In this document: one piece after another, positions 53,507 through 63,985 of the stretch | Layout of the letters: each line of letters starts with the position of its first letter | Numbering within the stretch: position 1 is the first letter of the stretch | Source: JAHDCJ01 sp039028895 | GTDB lineage: Bacteria > Bacteroidota > Bacteroidia > Chitinophagales > Saprospiraceae | Direction: 5' to 3' | Length of the DNA stretch: 64,000 nt | Assembly (NCBI GenBank): GCA_039028895.1 | Contig: JBCCHF010000034.1 | Span: forward strand, 10,757 to 74,756 | Notes under the pieces: generated by a model | What the model was told of the DNA's origin: nothing | What the model saw: the letters and a program-made list of their open reading frames with translations, nothing else | Databases searched by the model: none | Translations under genes and position numbers: made by a program

Positions 53507-54028
53507 TTAACCGTTTGACTGGGCAATCATATGGATCATATATAAACCGACAAGCAACAGGACGGATAATTCTTCCTCAGAATAATCCGTTTTGATCATC
53601 CGAATTTTGGCAAATCTCTTTTTCGTAAGTGAGTAGCTTAACCTGAAAGTCATTACATCCCGATCATTTTCAATCCAGCCAACTTCTGATTTCCACATTT
53701 GAATATAGTCCCATACAACCTTGCGATCGTCCATTTGAATAGTCCCTTTCCTGTAGGACTTCATTTTGAGCACATATAGATCACGCTTTGAACCTTTTAG
53801 TCTCACTGAGATTTTGGGCTTGAAGATACCGACACGTTTGATGGTCCATTCGCCAAATGCGGTTTTGCCATGAGCGGTTGTCTTGAACCAGGTTGGCCAT
53901 TGGATAGTAGCAAGCAACTCCTCGTCAAACTTAAGCTCAAAGTACCGTTTTGTCCATTCGGGTTGGAGCAATTCCAGTTCAATGAATTTAAATTCTTTTG
54001 GGTCAGCAAAACCTTGAACGATATCCAT
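53507..54028 (-). CDS. Hypothetical protein, possibly Tubby/LURP-like barrel
   Basis: 173 residues, no signal peptide. The first ~140 residues are strand-rich with many aromatic and basic residues (YFELKFDEELLATIQW, DLYVLKMKSYRKGTIQM). A single hydrophobic helix closes the protein (LSVLLLVGLYMIHMIAQ). Such a strand barrel with a C-terminal core helix is the shape of Tubby/LURP-one proteins, but no sequence motif proves it. Cytosolic or membrane-associated. Divergent from lolD. Family not recognised with certainty. Confidence 0.6.
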   Translation of the reverse strand: MDIVQGFADPKEFKFIELELLQPEWTKRYFELKFDEELLATIQWPTWFKTTAHGKTAFGEWTIKRVGIFKPKISVRLKGSKRDLYVLKMKSYRKGTIQMDDRKVVWDYIQMWKSEVGWIENDRDVMTFRLSYSLTKKRFAKIRMIKTDYSEEELSVLLLVGLYMIHMIAQSNG

Positions 54029-54128
54029 AGACTACAAGTTCACATATTTCCGTTTTAAAAGCAAAATTTATAGCTTTACGTCGTCCAATAAACGACCAAA
54101 GCCCTCCAAATAATTTAAGCCGAAAGCA

Positions 54129-54785
54129 TTGATCAAAGCCAGGAACATTCATAGATCTTTTCAGAAACTTCACGTACTTAAAGGAGTTGACCTCGATGTA
54201 AAGCAAGGGGAGATCGTCAGCATCGTTGGGAAATCCGGTGCAGGGAAAAGTACATTATTGCATTTACTAGGCACTCTAGACAAACCAGACGAAGGCCAGA
54301 TCTTGATCAAGGATACTGAAGTTGGCAGTCTTAAACCTAAAGCTCTTGCAGATTTCAGGAATAAAAATCTGGGTTTTGTATTCCAGTTCCACCACTTATT
54401 GCCAGAGTTTACAGCTGTAGAAAACGTGTGTATCCCTGCCTTCATCCAGGGTACTGAAGAGAAAAAAGCGATTGAAAGGGCCAAAGAATTATTAAGTTAC
54501 CTCAATTTAAGCGAACGCCTTACCCACAAACCCAATCAACTTTCGGGAGGAGAACAACAACGGGTGGCTGTAGCAAGGGCACTGATGAACCAGCCAGCAG
54601 TTCTCTTCGCAGATGAGCCTTCCGGAAACCTGGATTCTGTTTCATCTCGTGACTTACACAATTTAATCTTCAAATTGAGGAATGATTTTGGCCAGACTTT
54701 CATTATTGCAACACATAACCAGGAGCTTGCTGAAATGAGTGACCGAAAATTGGTAATGGAAGATGGTCTACTTATTTCTGATTAA
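54129..54785 (+). CDS. lolD: Lipoprotein-release ABC ATPase LolD
   Basis: ATPase that drives LolCE-type extraction of lipoproteins toward the outer membrane. 218 residues. Walker [10 protein letters not shown] (34-42), Q-loop [17 protein letters not shown] near 84-100, signature [15 protein letters not shown] near 138-152, Walker [13 protein letters not shown] near 158-169 and H-loop [10 protein letters not shown]. The start is a TTG at 54129: a stop codon (TAA, 54111-54113) lies 18 bp upstream, no ATG occurs between, and [11 protein letters not shown] matches the family N-terminus. Its 3' end overlaps the convergent membrane-protein gene by 18 bp. Confidence 0.93.
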   Translation: MIKARNIHRSFQKLHVLKGVDLDVKQGEIVSIVGKSGAGKSTLLHLLGTLDKPDEGQILIKDTEVGSLKPKALADFRNKNLGFVFQFHHLLPEFTAVENVCIPAFIQGTEEKKAIERAKELLSYLNLSERLTHKPNQLSGGEQQRVAVARALMNQPAVLFADEPSGNLDSVSSRDLHNLIFKLRNDFGQTFIIATHNQELAEMSDRKLVMEDGLLISD

Positions 54786-55076
54786 TGGTTCGTCAAAGGT
54801 CCATTCTGCTGCACCAATTCCTATTACAAGCAGTGCTACCAAAAAAGGTGTCAATATCGAGATTACCATAAAAATGAAATAGATTCCCGGCACTTTCGAT
54901 CTTTCTATCAACTCGGCAATCAAACTCACAACCAAAACTCCTACAGTTATTGCAACCATTAATAGGGTAAGAAATTTTGCGATATAATCGTCCCAAAGCC
55001 AAACCCCAAGGTAGATAATTACCTGGGCCAAAAAGATCAGCAATGCATATCTTAATGTCCCCTCTTCCATTTTCAT
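54768..55076 (-). CDS. Small membrane protein of unknown function
   Basis: 102 residues with three hydrophobic segments (about 10-27, 35-55 and 64-88), short polar ends, and an acidic tail. No family recognised. The 3' end overlaps lolD by 18 bp (54768-54785) on the opposite strand, a rare layout, so either the end or the whole gene could be questioned, but the ATG start and codon use look normal. Divergent from pyrG. Confidence 0.6.
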   Translation of the reverse strand: MKMEEGTLRYALLIFLAQVIIYLGVWLWDDYIAKFLTLLMVAITVGVLVVSLIAELIERSKVPGIYFIFMVISILTPFLVALLVIGIGAAEWTFDEPLIRNK

Positions 55077-55171
55077 TTCAGCCGATTTTTCAGATTGGTA
55101 AAATAATTCAATTTCATCGAATCCCGGTTTTTTTGCTTACCTTTATACCCCGTAACATGAGGAACATTTAA

Positions 55172-56839
<1,668 letters not shown>

Positions 56840-56921
56840 CTCCTTTTTGCCGTTCGTCTATTAGATTAATGTCCCTGTCTTTTATTTGGAAATCTATCTT
56901 TTTCTGGCAAAAACTAATTTG

Positions 56922-56929
56922 TACCTTTG
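56922..56929 (+). promoter_or_regulatory. yidC promoter -7 box and long leader
   Basis: TACCTTTG is an exact TAnnTTTG match. Transcription would start near 56936, giving a leader of about 140 nt before the yidC ATG at 57075. The leader can form a TTCCG (56950-56954)/CGGAA (56991-56995) stem. Confidence 0.5.
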
Positions 56930-57074
56930 CGCATTGTATATAGCACGGCTTCCGGGATTGAGGCTTTCATTTCTTTTGAAGTACGGCATTCGGAAACGAA
57001 GAATTACAAAACCTTTTCTTCTCTTCTGAAAAACAAATGGACGATAGTCCTAGTATCAATAGTAAAAATTCACA

Positions 57075-58997
57075 ATGGATAGGAATACCATTACCGGTTT
57101 AGTTCTGATCTTTTTCTTGCTAATGGCCATGAGTTGGTTTCAAAGAAAGAGTCCTGAGGAAATAGAACGCATGCAATTCGTTCAGGATAGCCTCAGGATG
57201 GAACAACTCCGATTAGATAGCCTTGAGAAACTTGGTGAACAACCTAATATTTCGACCTTTGAAGAAGATTCGAAATTCGGTGATCTATCAGACTCAGTTA
57301 AAAACAGAATGCTCTCTTCAGAGTTTGGTGCTTTTGCCGAATCAGCCAATGGCACCGAAAAAGAAGTGGTTTTGGAAAACGAATTAATCAGGATCGTTTT
57401 CAATACAAAAGGCGCAAAGATCAAGGAGGTTCTGCTTAAAGAGTACAGCAAATTCGCAAGAGAAGAGGATGGAAGTTATGGAGAGAAAGTTCCACTCAAA
57501 CTTCTGGAAGATGAAAAGAACAAATTTGAGTACATCCTCCCTGTGAGCTCTGCTGAAAGTAATTATGTTTATACATCAGACCTTTATTTTACAGCCAATA
57601 CCTCTTCAGATCGCGTAGTATTCAGAGCAAACGCCGGTGATGGCAGATACTTTGAACAAACCTTTAAGCTCAATAGTAATAGCTACCTGATAGATCATGA
57701 TATCCGGTTTGTCGGCATGGAAAGAGTATTGACAAGAACCGAAAAATCTATTAAACTCAACTGGGTTAATTACCTCGATCATCTTGAAAAAAACCCGCAG
57801 TACGAGGCTATGTACTCTACTGTTTATTACAAAGAAGCAGAGGAAGACCCTAGCTATTGTAGCTGCCGTAAAAGTGTTGAAGAAGAAAGAGACACACCGC
57901 TAAAGTGGGTCTCCCATGCTCAGCAGTTTTTTAATTCTACACTAATTGCCAAAAATAATTTCAGTTCTGCCAATCTGACAACCGAGATTTATGATAAAGA
58001 TGCTGAAGATCTTAAAAAGCTGACTAGCGAAATTGAAATTCCATTCGGAAATACGTCTGATGAAAATTTCCAAATGCAGTTTTTCTTTGGTCCGAATGAA
58101 TTCAAAACTTTGAAGTCTCTGGAAATTGACCTTGAAGACATCATTCCTTTTGGTTGGAGCATATTTGGTTGGATAAACAGAGTGGTCATTAGACCTCTAT
58201 TCACTTTTTTAGCCGGATTTATCGGGAGCTATGGTGTCATCATCCTTGTACTCACATTATTGGTAAAACTGCTGCTTTTCCCTTTGACCTATAAAATGCT
58301 TTACTCGCAGGCCAAAATGGGCGCCTTAAAACCCGAACTGGCTAAACTCAAAGAGAAAATTGGGGATGATCAGCAGAAGATTCAAATGGAGCAGATGAAG
58401 CTCTATCGGGAAACAGGCGTTAGCCCCCTGGGGGGTTGCATGCCTATGGTCCTCCAAATGCCGATATGGTTTGCTTTGTATCGCTTTTTCCCCGCCTCTA
58501 TCGAATTCAGGCAAAAAGGATTTTTATGGGCTGATGACTTGTCGTCATTCGACTCCATTATGAGCCTGCCTTTTGATATCCCGATGTACGGCGCCCATGT
58601 AAGTTTGTTTACGTTGCTTTGGGCATTCACTACGGTCATTTATTCTTACTATAACAGCAAGCATATGGACTTTAGTGCTAACCCAATGATGAAATACATA
58701 CAGTATTTCATGCCGATCATGTTTATTGTGTTCTTTAACAGCTATTCTTCAGGACTAACCTGTTATCTATTTTTCTCCAACGTCTTTAATATCTCTTCTA
58801 CGATCATTACCAAACAGTTCGTAATTGACAACGAGAAAATCAAAGCAGAATTAGAGGCCAACAAGAAAAAACCGAAGAAAAAAGGTGGCTTTTCTGAACG
58901 GCTTGAAAAAGCCATGAAAGAGCAACAAGCCAAACAGGCACAACAAGCTATGGAAAGCGCAAAAAAGCGTAAAGAGGAGCGGAAGAAAAAGAAATAA
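57075..58997 (+). CDS. yidC: Membrane protein insertase YidC
   Basis: 640 residues. N-terminal anchor (about 5-20, TITGLVLIFFLLMAMSW), a ~330-residue periplasmic domain with beta-sandwich pattern (VLENELIRIVFNTKGAKIKEVLLKEY), then the conserved core with the hydrophilic-groove region IGSYGVIILVLTLLVKLLLFPLTYKMLYSQAKM, GGCMPMVLQMPIWFALYRFFPASIEFR, MMKYIQYFMPIMFIVFFNSYSSGLTCYLFFSNVFNI. The C-terminus is a Lys-rich tail (to KKRKEERKKKK) thought to touch ribosomes. Inserts membrane proteins with or without SecYEG. Downstream of pyrG. Very sure. Confidence 0.97.
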   Translation: MDRNTITGLVLIFFLLMAMSWFQRKSPEEIERMQFVQDSLRMEQLRLDSLEKLGEQPNISTFEEDSKFGDLSDSVKNRMLSSEFGAFAESANGTEKEVVLENELIRIVFNTKGAKIKEVLLKEYSKFAREEDGSYGEKVPLKLLEDEKNKFEYILPVSSAESNYVYTSDLYFTANTSSDRVVFRANAGDGRYFEQTFKLNSNSYLIDHDIRFVGMERVLTRTEKSIKLNWVNYLDHLEKNPQYEAMYSTVYYKEAEEDPSYCSCRKSVEEERDTPLKWVSHAQQFFNSTLIAKNNFSSANLTTEIYDKDAEDLKKLTSEIEIPFGNTSDENFQMQFFFGPNEFKTLKSLEIDLEDIIPFGWSIFGWINRVVIRPLFTFLAGFIGSYGVIILVLTLLVKLLLFPLTYKMLYSQAKMGALKPELAKLKEKIGDDQQKIQMEQMKLYRETGVSPLGGCMPMVLQMPIWFALYRFFPASIEFRQKGFLWADDLSSFDSIMSLPFDIPMYGAHVSLFTLLWAFTTVIYSYYNSKHMDFSANPMMKYIQYFMPIMFIVFFNSYSSGLTCYLFFSNVFNISSTIITKQFVIDNEKIKAELEANKKKPKKKGGFSERLEKAMKEQQAKQAQQAMESAKKRKEERKKKK

Positions 58998-59075
58998 GCA
59001 TCTGTTTTTGTCCAAGAGATTTCTGAGACTAGTATTAACAGCTTAACTTAAAATACCAAGAATAATGATTTCATC

Positions 59076-59633
59076 ATGAAGTACCTGGTTTGTTTGTTAG
59101 CTGTATTTTACCTGGTAGCCTGTTCTCCAAAAACGGGGAAAGAATTGGCGGGTTCCAAACAAACTCCGGTCGAAGTATCCAATGAACCGCCTTTGGTCCC
59201 TCCTCCCCCTTCCATTCCTGAACCTGAAACTTTGGCAGAAGAAGCCAGCCTGGTTGCCAGTATGGAAAAACGCCCTTGTTTTGGAAATTGCCCCGTTTAT
59301 GAATTGAAAGTCTACGATGATGGCTTCGTAACATTTTATGGCAAAGCCTTTGTGCCAAAAATTGGTAAATATCGGGCTATCGCCAGCAAAAGCAAGATTG
59401 TTGATTTAATGATTCTTGCCGAAGAGATAAACTACTTTTCATTCAATGATCAGTATCCTGATAAGGATAACCGGATTATGTACGAATTTCCGGTTACCGT
59501 CACCTATCTAAAAATGGAAGGGCAGGAAAAAATCATTCAAAATCGGCACGACGGCCCGGTGAGTCTGAAAAGATTCGAAAAGATATTCGAATCCCTTTTC
59601 ATGGAGCTCAATTGGGAAAAAGATAAACGTTGA
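59076..59633 (+). CDS. DUF6438 domain lipoprotein
   Basis: 185 residues. Lipobox signal MKYLVCLLAVFYLVAC. A Pro-rich spacer (37-52) leads into a domain beginning MEKRPCFGNCPVYELKVYDDGFVTFYGKAFV near 64-94, the Cys-x3-Cys-P start of DUF6438, found in many Bacteroidota lipoproteins. The rest is strand-turn-strand with LMILAEEINYFSFNDQYP. Function unknown. Sits 4 bp before the ComEC gene, so the two are probably co-transcribed. Confidence 0.85.
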   Translation: MKYLVCLLAVFYLVACSPKTGKELAGSKQTPVEVSNEPPLVPPPPSIPEPETLAEEASLVASMEKRPCFGNCPVYELKVYDDGFVTFYGKAFVPKIGKYRAIASKSKIVDLMILAEEINYFSFNDQYPDKDNRIMYEFPVTVTYLKMEGQEKIIQNRHDGPVSLKRFEKIFESLFMELNWEKDKR

Positions 59634-59637
59634 CCGA

Positions 59638-61749
59638 ATGTTGCCAAACTGGCATGCTGTTCCTTTCCTCAGAGTTTGTATGCCATTTATCTCAGGTATT
59701 ACAATAGCCTTTCATTTTGGCAAACCCAGTACATGGCCTTTATGCATCTTGTTGGCTGGATTAGGGTTACTCTGTATACTTTTTGCGCACCGGATTCCTT
59801 ATCGATGGCGATGGGTATTTGGATGGATAACCACAATTTCATTTTTCTTCATTGGATATCAATCCACCAGCTATTTTGATGAAACGGTTAGTAATATTCA
59901 TTTTTCGCATACTAGAGAAACTAATCTGACACTTATAGGGAAGGTTTATAAAATAAAAGAACGGAAGAATGGTAACCAGTACTATCTAAAACTTCTTTCC
60001 CGATTTAACGGGAAAGACCATAAAAATGTCACGGGCAACTTATCCGTTTACTTTAAAGGTGATTCCTCAATTCAAAGGCCTAAATTTGGAGACCTGGTCA
60101 TCCTGTCAGGTATGGTCTCAGGGATTAATAGACCTAAGAATCCAAAGCAATTTGACTATGCCAGGTATATGCATTTCCAGAATGTCCATTATCAGGCCTA
60201 TATCAAACCCTCCCATTGGGCAATTCTGGGACAGAACCCTCAGAAGAACATTCGGAAGATCTCAATAGCACTTAGAGATCGTTTTCTCGATATGCTGGAA
60301 AGCCGGGTAAAGCTTGAAAGAGAAAGAGGCGTTGCGAATGCACTCCTGCTTGGTTGGAAATCAGAAATCGATGAAAATGTAATCCAGGCATATCGAAACA
60401 CTGGAGCAGCTCATGTACTGGCAGTCTCAGGATTACATGTCGGTTTAATTTTTCTGATCCTTAATACTTTTCTGAAGAAGTTGAGGAAAAAAGCAATGCT
60501 CCCAAGACTGATAAGAATGAGCTTATTACTTATTGGAATTTGGACGTATGCTCTAATCACAGGAGCTTCCCCATCAGTTCAACGTGCGGCAGCCATGCTA
60601 TCTTTTGTCATAATCGGACAGACTTTGCAACGCCAAAACAACATCTTCAATACGTTGGCTGTTAGTGCTTTTTGTGTGCTATTGGTGAATCCTTATTTGT
60701 TGTCTAGTCCCGGGTTTCAATTATCATATATTGCTGTTATCGGTATCGTTTTTTTCCAACCAAGAATTTTTAAACTACTAAGTTTTAGAAATCCTTTGCT
60801 ATCAAAAATCTGGGCATTAATGGCAGTATCTCTTGCGGCTCAATTAGTTACATCTCCTTTAAGTATATATTATTTCCACCAGTTTCCATTTTTCTTTTGG
60901 CTTACCGGTATCATAGTCGTCCCAATTACAGCAGCGATAATGCCCGTCGGTGTTGCCCTGTTTGTTTTTGGAGAAATTGATCGCATTGGAGTCTTTCTCG
61001 GAGATCTACTCAATGCTATGCTCTATTTTATGAATTATGCCGTAATGACTATTGAAAGCTTTCCTGATGCGGTCATTGATGGTATTTGGATGAGCCCCTT
61101 AACTTTAATTTTGTGTTATACATCTATGCTTGGAATTATGGCATTAATTACAACCCGTAGTCCCAGATGGTGGTTTGTGCCTATAGGATGCTTACTTACA
61201 ATTAGTTTTACTTCTGCTTATCACACCATTACTATGATGGATAAAAGAACATTGTATGTTTATAGTCTTCATCAATCTTTTCAATCAGATCTAATTATTG
61301 GTAAAACAGCATACAGTTTTAATCAGTCAATAAATACCAAAGGTAAAATCCCTGAATCTAATTGGATTGTAGAACAATTTAGGGATGCATTAGGCATCCA
61401 ATCATTAACAGCATTGTCACTACATAATGATTACCACGACGAAAACCTGTATTCCCGATCAGGCATCATTTTTACGCCTGAATTAAAGCTGGCATTCATA
61501 AATAAAGATTATAAACCAGGAAGCATTCAACCTTTAAGTTTAAATGGCATTATTATTACAGAAAAAGTAGCCGACATAGCTTCTGTTTTGGATGATTTTT
61601 CAATGGATTGGTTAGTCGATAATGGAAATAGGTCATTCTACCACAAAGAAAAATTTTCGGAGTTATGCAGGGACAGAATAATTGAATACCATAATTTGCG
61701 ATTTGACGGGGCATTTATCTTAGAAATTCAAGAAAAGAATAAAGAATAG
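59638..61749 (+). CDS. ComEC/Rec2-type competence membrane protein lacking the MBL domain
   Basis: 703 residues. A short N-terminal membrane part, then the DUF4131/OB-like domain (~90-200; LTLIGKVYKIKERKNGNQYYLKLLSRF) and the competence core with VANALLLGWKSEIDENVIQAYRNTGAAHVLAVSGLHVGLIF near 224-264, LITGASPSVQRAAAMLSFVIIG near 302-323 and about ten membrane segments. The C-terminal ~165 residues after the last helix are not a metallo-beta-lactamase domain (no H-x-H-x-D-H motif is seen). ComEC makes the channel for single-stranded DNA uptake; many Bacteroidota copies lack the nuclease domain. Probably co-transcribed with the DUF6438 lipoprotein. Confidence 0.88.
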   Translation: MLPNWHAVPFLRVCMPFISGITIAFHFGKPSTWPLCILLAGLGLLCILFAHRIPYRWRWVFGWITTISFFFIGYQSTSYFDETVSNIHFSHTRETNLTLIGKVYKIKERKNGNQYYLKLLSRFNGKDHKNVTGNLSVYFKGDSSIQRPKFGDLVILSGMVSGINRPKNPKQFDYARYMHFQNVHYQAYIKPSHWAILGQNPQKNIRKISIALRDRFLDMLESRVKLERERGVANALLLGWKSEIDENVIQAYRNTGAAHVLAVSGLHVGLIFLILNTFLKKLRKKAMLPRLIRMSLLLIGIWTYALITGASPSVQRAAAMLSFVIIGQTLQRQNNIFNTLAVSAFCVLLVNPYLLSSPGFQLSYIAVIGIVFFQPRIFKLLSFRNPLLSKIWALMAVSLAAQLVTSPLSIYYFHQFPFFFWLTGIIVVPITAAIMPVGVALFVFGEIDRIGVFLGDLLNAMLYFMNYAVMTIESFPDAVIDGIWMSPLTLILCYTSMLGIMALITTRSPRWWFVPIGCLLTISFTSAYHTITMMDKRTLYVYSLHQSFQSDLIIGKTAYSFNQSINTKGKIPESNWIVEQFRDALGIQSLTALSLHNDYHDENLYSRSGIIFTPELKLAFINKDYKPGSIQPLSLNGIIITEKVADIASVLDDFSMDWLVDNGNRSFYHKEKFSELCRDRIIEYHNLRFDGAFILEIQEKNKE

Positions 61750-61801
61750 TCCCATCATTTTGTCTTATAAGTAACAACAAGAAAATTGGCTGATTTTTTG
61801 A

Positions 61802-61809
61802 TAGTTTTG
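61802..61809 (+). promoter_or_regulatory. Promoter -7 box of the DUF4412-like gene
   Basis: TAGTTTTG fits TAnnTTTG, 20 bp before the ATG at 61830. Confidence 0.4.
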
Positions 61810-61829
61810 TTAGCGAAAAAAGAAAAATA

Positions 61830-62510
61830 ATGAAAACGACTTTAGTGCTATTCTTTTCAATGACTCTTGTCTTAAGTATTGTAATGCCCATGCAGGCACA
61901 AAAAACATTAGTTGAAGGAGCTGTTTCCTATGTTGTTACAGAAGTTTCAGGAGATGGTATGGAAGCCGCAATGATGCGTGGCAGTGAACAAACCTTCTTC
62001 TTTAGCGATGATTATCAAAAAATGGACGTACAGTTATTGAATGGATCCGTTCATGTCCAGGTAATTTCAGAAAATAATGGAAACAACAGTTTGGTAATGA
62101 TGGATGGCCTGATGGGAAAGGTAATGGTACGATCTGATGAATCAAGTGCAAAGAACAATATGGTTATCCCAAATTATGAGATCACCTACAATAAAAATGA
62201 CAAGCGGAAAATTGCTGGGTTTGATTGCCATAAAGCGACATTAATTGCTCCTGATGGCAGTATTTTCATTTTTTATGTAACTGACCAGATCAAGCCCAAA
62301 AATTCCTTTGTCCAGAAAATGTTCAAAGGTTTAATAGGATTTCCGCTTGAGTATACACTCAACAGGGAAGGTCTAAAATTGACTTATAAAGCACAAAATG
62401 TCATTGATGAATATGACAAAGGAGTGTTTAATCCCACAACCCAGGGCTTCAAAGAAGTTACCCCTGACCAGTGGCAAAAGATGTTTGGCAAACTGGACCT
62501 GGGAATGTAG
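61830..62510 (+). CDS. Secreted DUF4412-like protein
   Basis: 226 residues. Signal peptide (MKTTLVLFFSMTLVLSIVMPMQAQ). The mature protein reads as strand-rich lipocalin-like or GLPGLI-type: GAVSYVVTEVSGDG, QTFFFSDDYQKMDVQLLNGSVHVQVIS, ITYNKNDKRKIAGFDCHKATL, IFYVTDQIKPK and YTLNREGLKLTYKAQNV. The IAGFDCHKA block is typical of DUF4412/GLPGLI-type proteins. Periplasmic or outer-membrane lipid-binding role is inference. It has its own promoter box and a strong terminator (62556-62585). Confidence 0.75.
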   Translation: MKTTLVLFFSMTLVLSIVMPMQAQKTLVEGAVSYVVTEVSGDGMEAAMMRGSEQTFFFSDDYQKMDVQLLNGSVHVQVISENNGNNSLVMMDGLMGKVMVRSDESSAKNNMVIPNYEITYNKNDKRKIAGFDCHKATLIAPDGSIFIFYVTDQIKPKNSFVQKMFKGLIGFPLEYTLNREGLKLTYKAQNVIDEYDKGVFNPTTQGFKEVTPDQWQKMFGKLDLGM

Positions 62511-62555
62511 TTGGTTCAGCCTGACTGACTATAAATAATAAATTAATGAATCATT

Positions 62556-62585
62556 AGGGTTTGACTGGAGGTCGAACCCTTTTTT
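62556..62585 (+). terminator. Intrinsic terminator after the DUF4412-like gene
   Basis: AGGGTTTGAC (62556-62565) pairs with GTCGAACCCT (62571-62580) through ten positions including one G:T pair, loop TGGAG, followed by TTTTTT. Lies 46 bp beyond the stop codon. Confidence 0.9.
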
Positions 62586-62688
62586 AGTTCCAATGTTTAG
62601 TTTGCTTCTTCCTTGGGACAAAAGATTCTTTCATCATAAAGACTAGTAAAACAACTAAAATTCCTACTACGATTATCTTACCTAACAT
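62584..62688 (-). CDS. Possible 34-residue single-span membrane protein
   Basis: The frame from the ATG at 62688 to TAA reads a hydrophobic run (MLGKIIVVGILVVLLVFMM) followed by KESFVPRKKQTKHWN, i.e. one membrane helix with a basic, probably cytosolic, tail. Very short proteins of this form are easily missed. There is no clear promoter or conserved context; a chance frame in AT-rich DNA cannot be ruled out, but the order hydrophobic-then-basic without low-complexity runs is in its favour. The end overlaps the T-tract of the terminator on the other strand. Confidence 0.35.
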   Translation of the reverse strand: MLGKIIVVGILVVLLVFMMKESFVPRKKQTKHWN

Positions 62689-63030
62689 GCTACTGAAGGA
62701 TTGGTTAAAAATCAAGTACCTCTGTTAAAGTAATGAGCCTCCTATGCCCATTTACTCAAAGACCTGCAAATATCAAACCAAATAAATTCAGGTCTCTTTA
62801 ATTATATGTGCCTTTAATAGAAAAAATGTTACCATCAATTTTACAAAAACTCTAATTCTTCCATTTTCATTTTATTTTTTAGGATATTATTTCACTGATA
62901 AATGAAATTATATTCATAAATAGATGATAAAATCAGGTAAACAGTGTGAATTTAAGGGTGTTTTTCGTGTTTCCTGAACAAAAATATAACTTTTTTGCGT
63001 CTTATGCATGGTTTTTCAACAATTTATTTA
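62689..63030. other. AT-rich non-coding region before the last regulator gene
   Basis: About 340 bp of very AT-rich DNA without a credible gene. It contains a short inverted repeat, ATGAA (62902-62906) with TTCAT (62913-62917). Probably regulatory region of the S24-type gene. Confidence 0.55.
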
Positions 63031-63038
63031 TACTTTTG
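63031..63038 (+). promoter_or_regulatory. Promoter -7 box of the second S24-type regulator
   Basis: TACTTTTG fits TAnnTTTG, 59 bp before the ATG at 63098. Just downstream an AGCAA/TTGCT inverted repeat (63044-63059) could be an autoregulatory site. Confidence 0.4.
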
Positions 63039-63097
63039 AAAAAAGCAACTTAATTTGCTGATAATTTAAAAGCACTTTTTCAAAAAATAAATGTCTA

Positions 63098-63985
63098 ATG
63101 AGCAGTATAATCACCAAAAGATTTATCAAGTGCCACAATAAACTAAGGGAAGACAATCTTGTCCGTTCAAGCCGACAATTTGCCATGTCTTTGGATTATT
63201 TACCACAGAGCTTGAGTGAAATCCTGAAAGGCAGACGTGATGTCACCATTGAACTTTTACGTAAGTCTGTTGAGTTATACAAGATCAACCCGGTTTATAT
63301 TTATACTGGTGAGGGTCCGATGTTCATGAGTGAGGAAGACCATAAAAGTTTTCGCGTTCTGACCATTGTAACTAATGCCCAGGATGACGAACGTATAGTA
63401 CATGTACCCGTTCCGGCACAAGCCGGTTATGCCGGGGAAATGACTAATCCTACATTTATTTCGAATCTACCTACATATACATTACCTGATTATAAATACA
63501 AAGTAGGTACCCACAGGTCTTTTGACGTTGCTGGTGACAGCATGGAACCAACACTTTTTGAAGGTGATAAAGTTATATGCAGCTATCTCGAACCAACACT
63601 TTGGGAGTCCTCCATAAAAGATAATTATGTATATGTTGTCGTTACAAGAGGAGATGTGTTAGTCAAACGTGTTACTAACAATCTTAAGGAGCAAAAAACT
63701 CTCTTGCTCATTTCAGACAATACTTATTATGATCCTTTTGATGTTGAAATTGGCGATATCAGGGAAGTATGGTATGTAAGAGCCAAAATTAGTCCCTTCC
63801 TCCCCTCTCCACAGAACATTAATAATCTAATGAGAGACGAAATCAAAGAGCTCCATAAAACGATTAATCAACAATCTACATTAATAGAAAACCTTAATAA
63901 AACTATTGCCGGAGGACAAGCGGATGAGCAAGATCGCGATTCGAGGGACCCTGAGCGTGCACGACAACATGCGGGACAAGGTTGA
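63098..63985 (+). CDS. XRE/S24-type regulator, C-terminus probably altered by a sequence junction
   Basis: 295 codons in the frame as read. N-terminal HTH (RSSRQFAMSLDYLPQSLSEILKGRRDVTIELLRKSVELY near 24-62), then S24 domain with SFDVAGDSMEPTLFEGDKVICSY (Ser near 151) and GDVLVKRVTN (Lys), and a coiled-coil tail from LMRDEIKELHKTINQQ. Homologous in design to 47676-48449. From about 63905 the DNA becomes GC-rich and the final ~25 residues (after NLNKTIAGG) are polar and unlike the tail before; the true end is likely elsewhere. Two readings: a junction with foreign DNA or a natural C-terminus overlapping a second gene. Confidence 0.7.
   Translation: MSSIITKRFIKCHNKLREDNLVRSSRQFAMSLDYLPQSLSEILKGRRDVTIELLRKSVELYKINPVYIYTGEGPMFMSEEDHKSFRVLTIVTNAQDDERIVHVPVPAQAGYAGEMTNPTFISNLPTYTLPDYKYKVGTHRSFDVAGDSMEPTLFEGDKVICSYLEPTLWESSIKDNYVYVVVTRGDVLVKRVTNNLKEQKTLLLISDNTYYDPFDVEIGDIREVWYVRAKISPFLPSPQNINNLMRDEIKELHKTINQQSTLIENLNKTIAGGQADEQDRDSRDPERARQHAGQG

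Noticed and set aside
62556..62585. Hairpin read as a minus-strand terminator
   Set aside because: On the minus strand no T-tract follows; it fits only the plus-strand gene.
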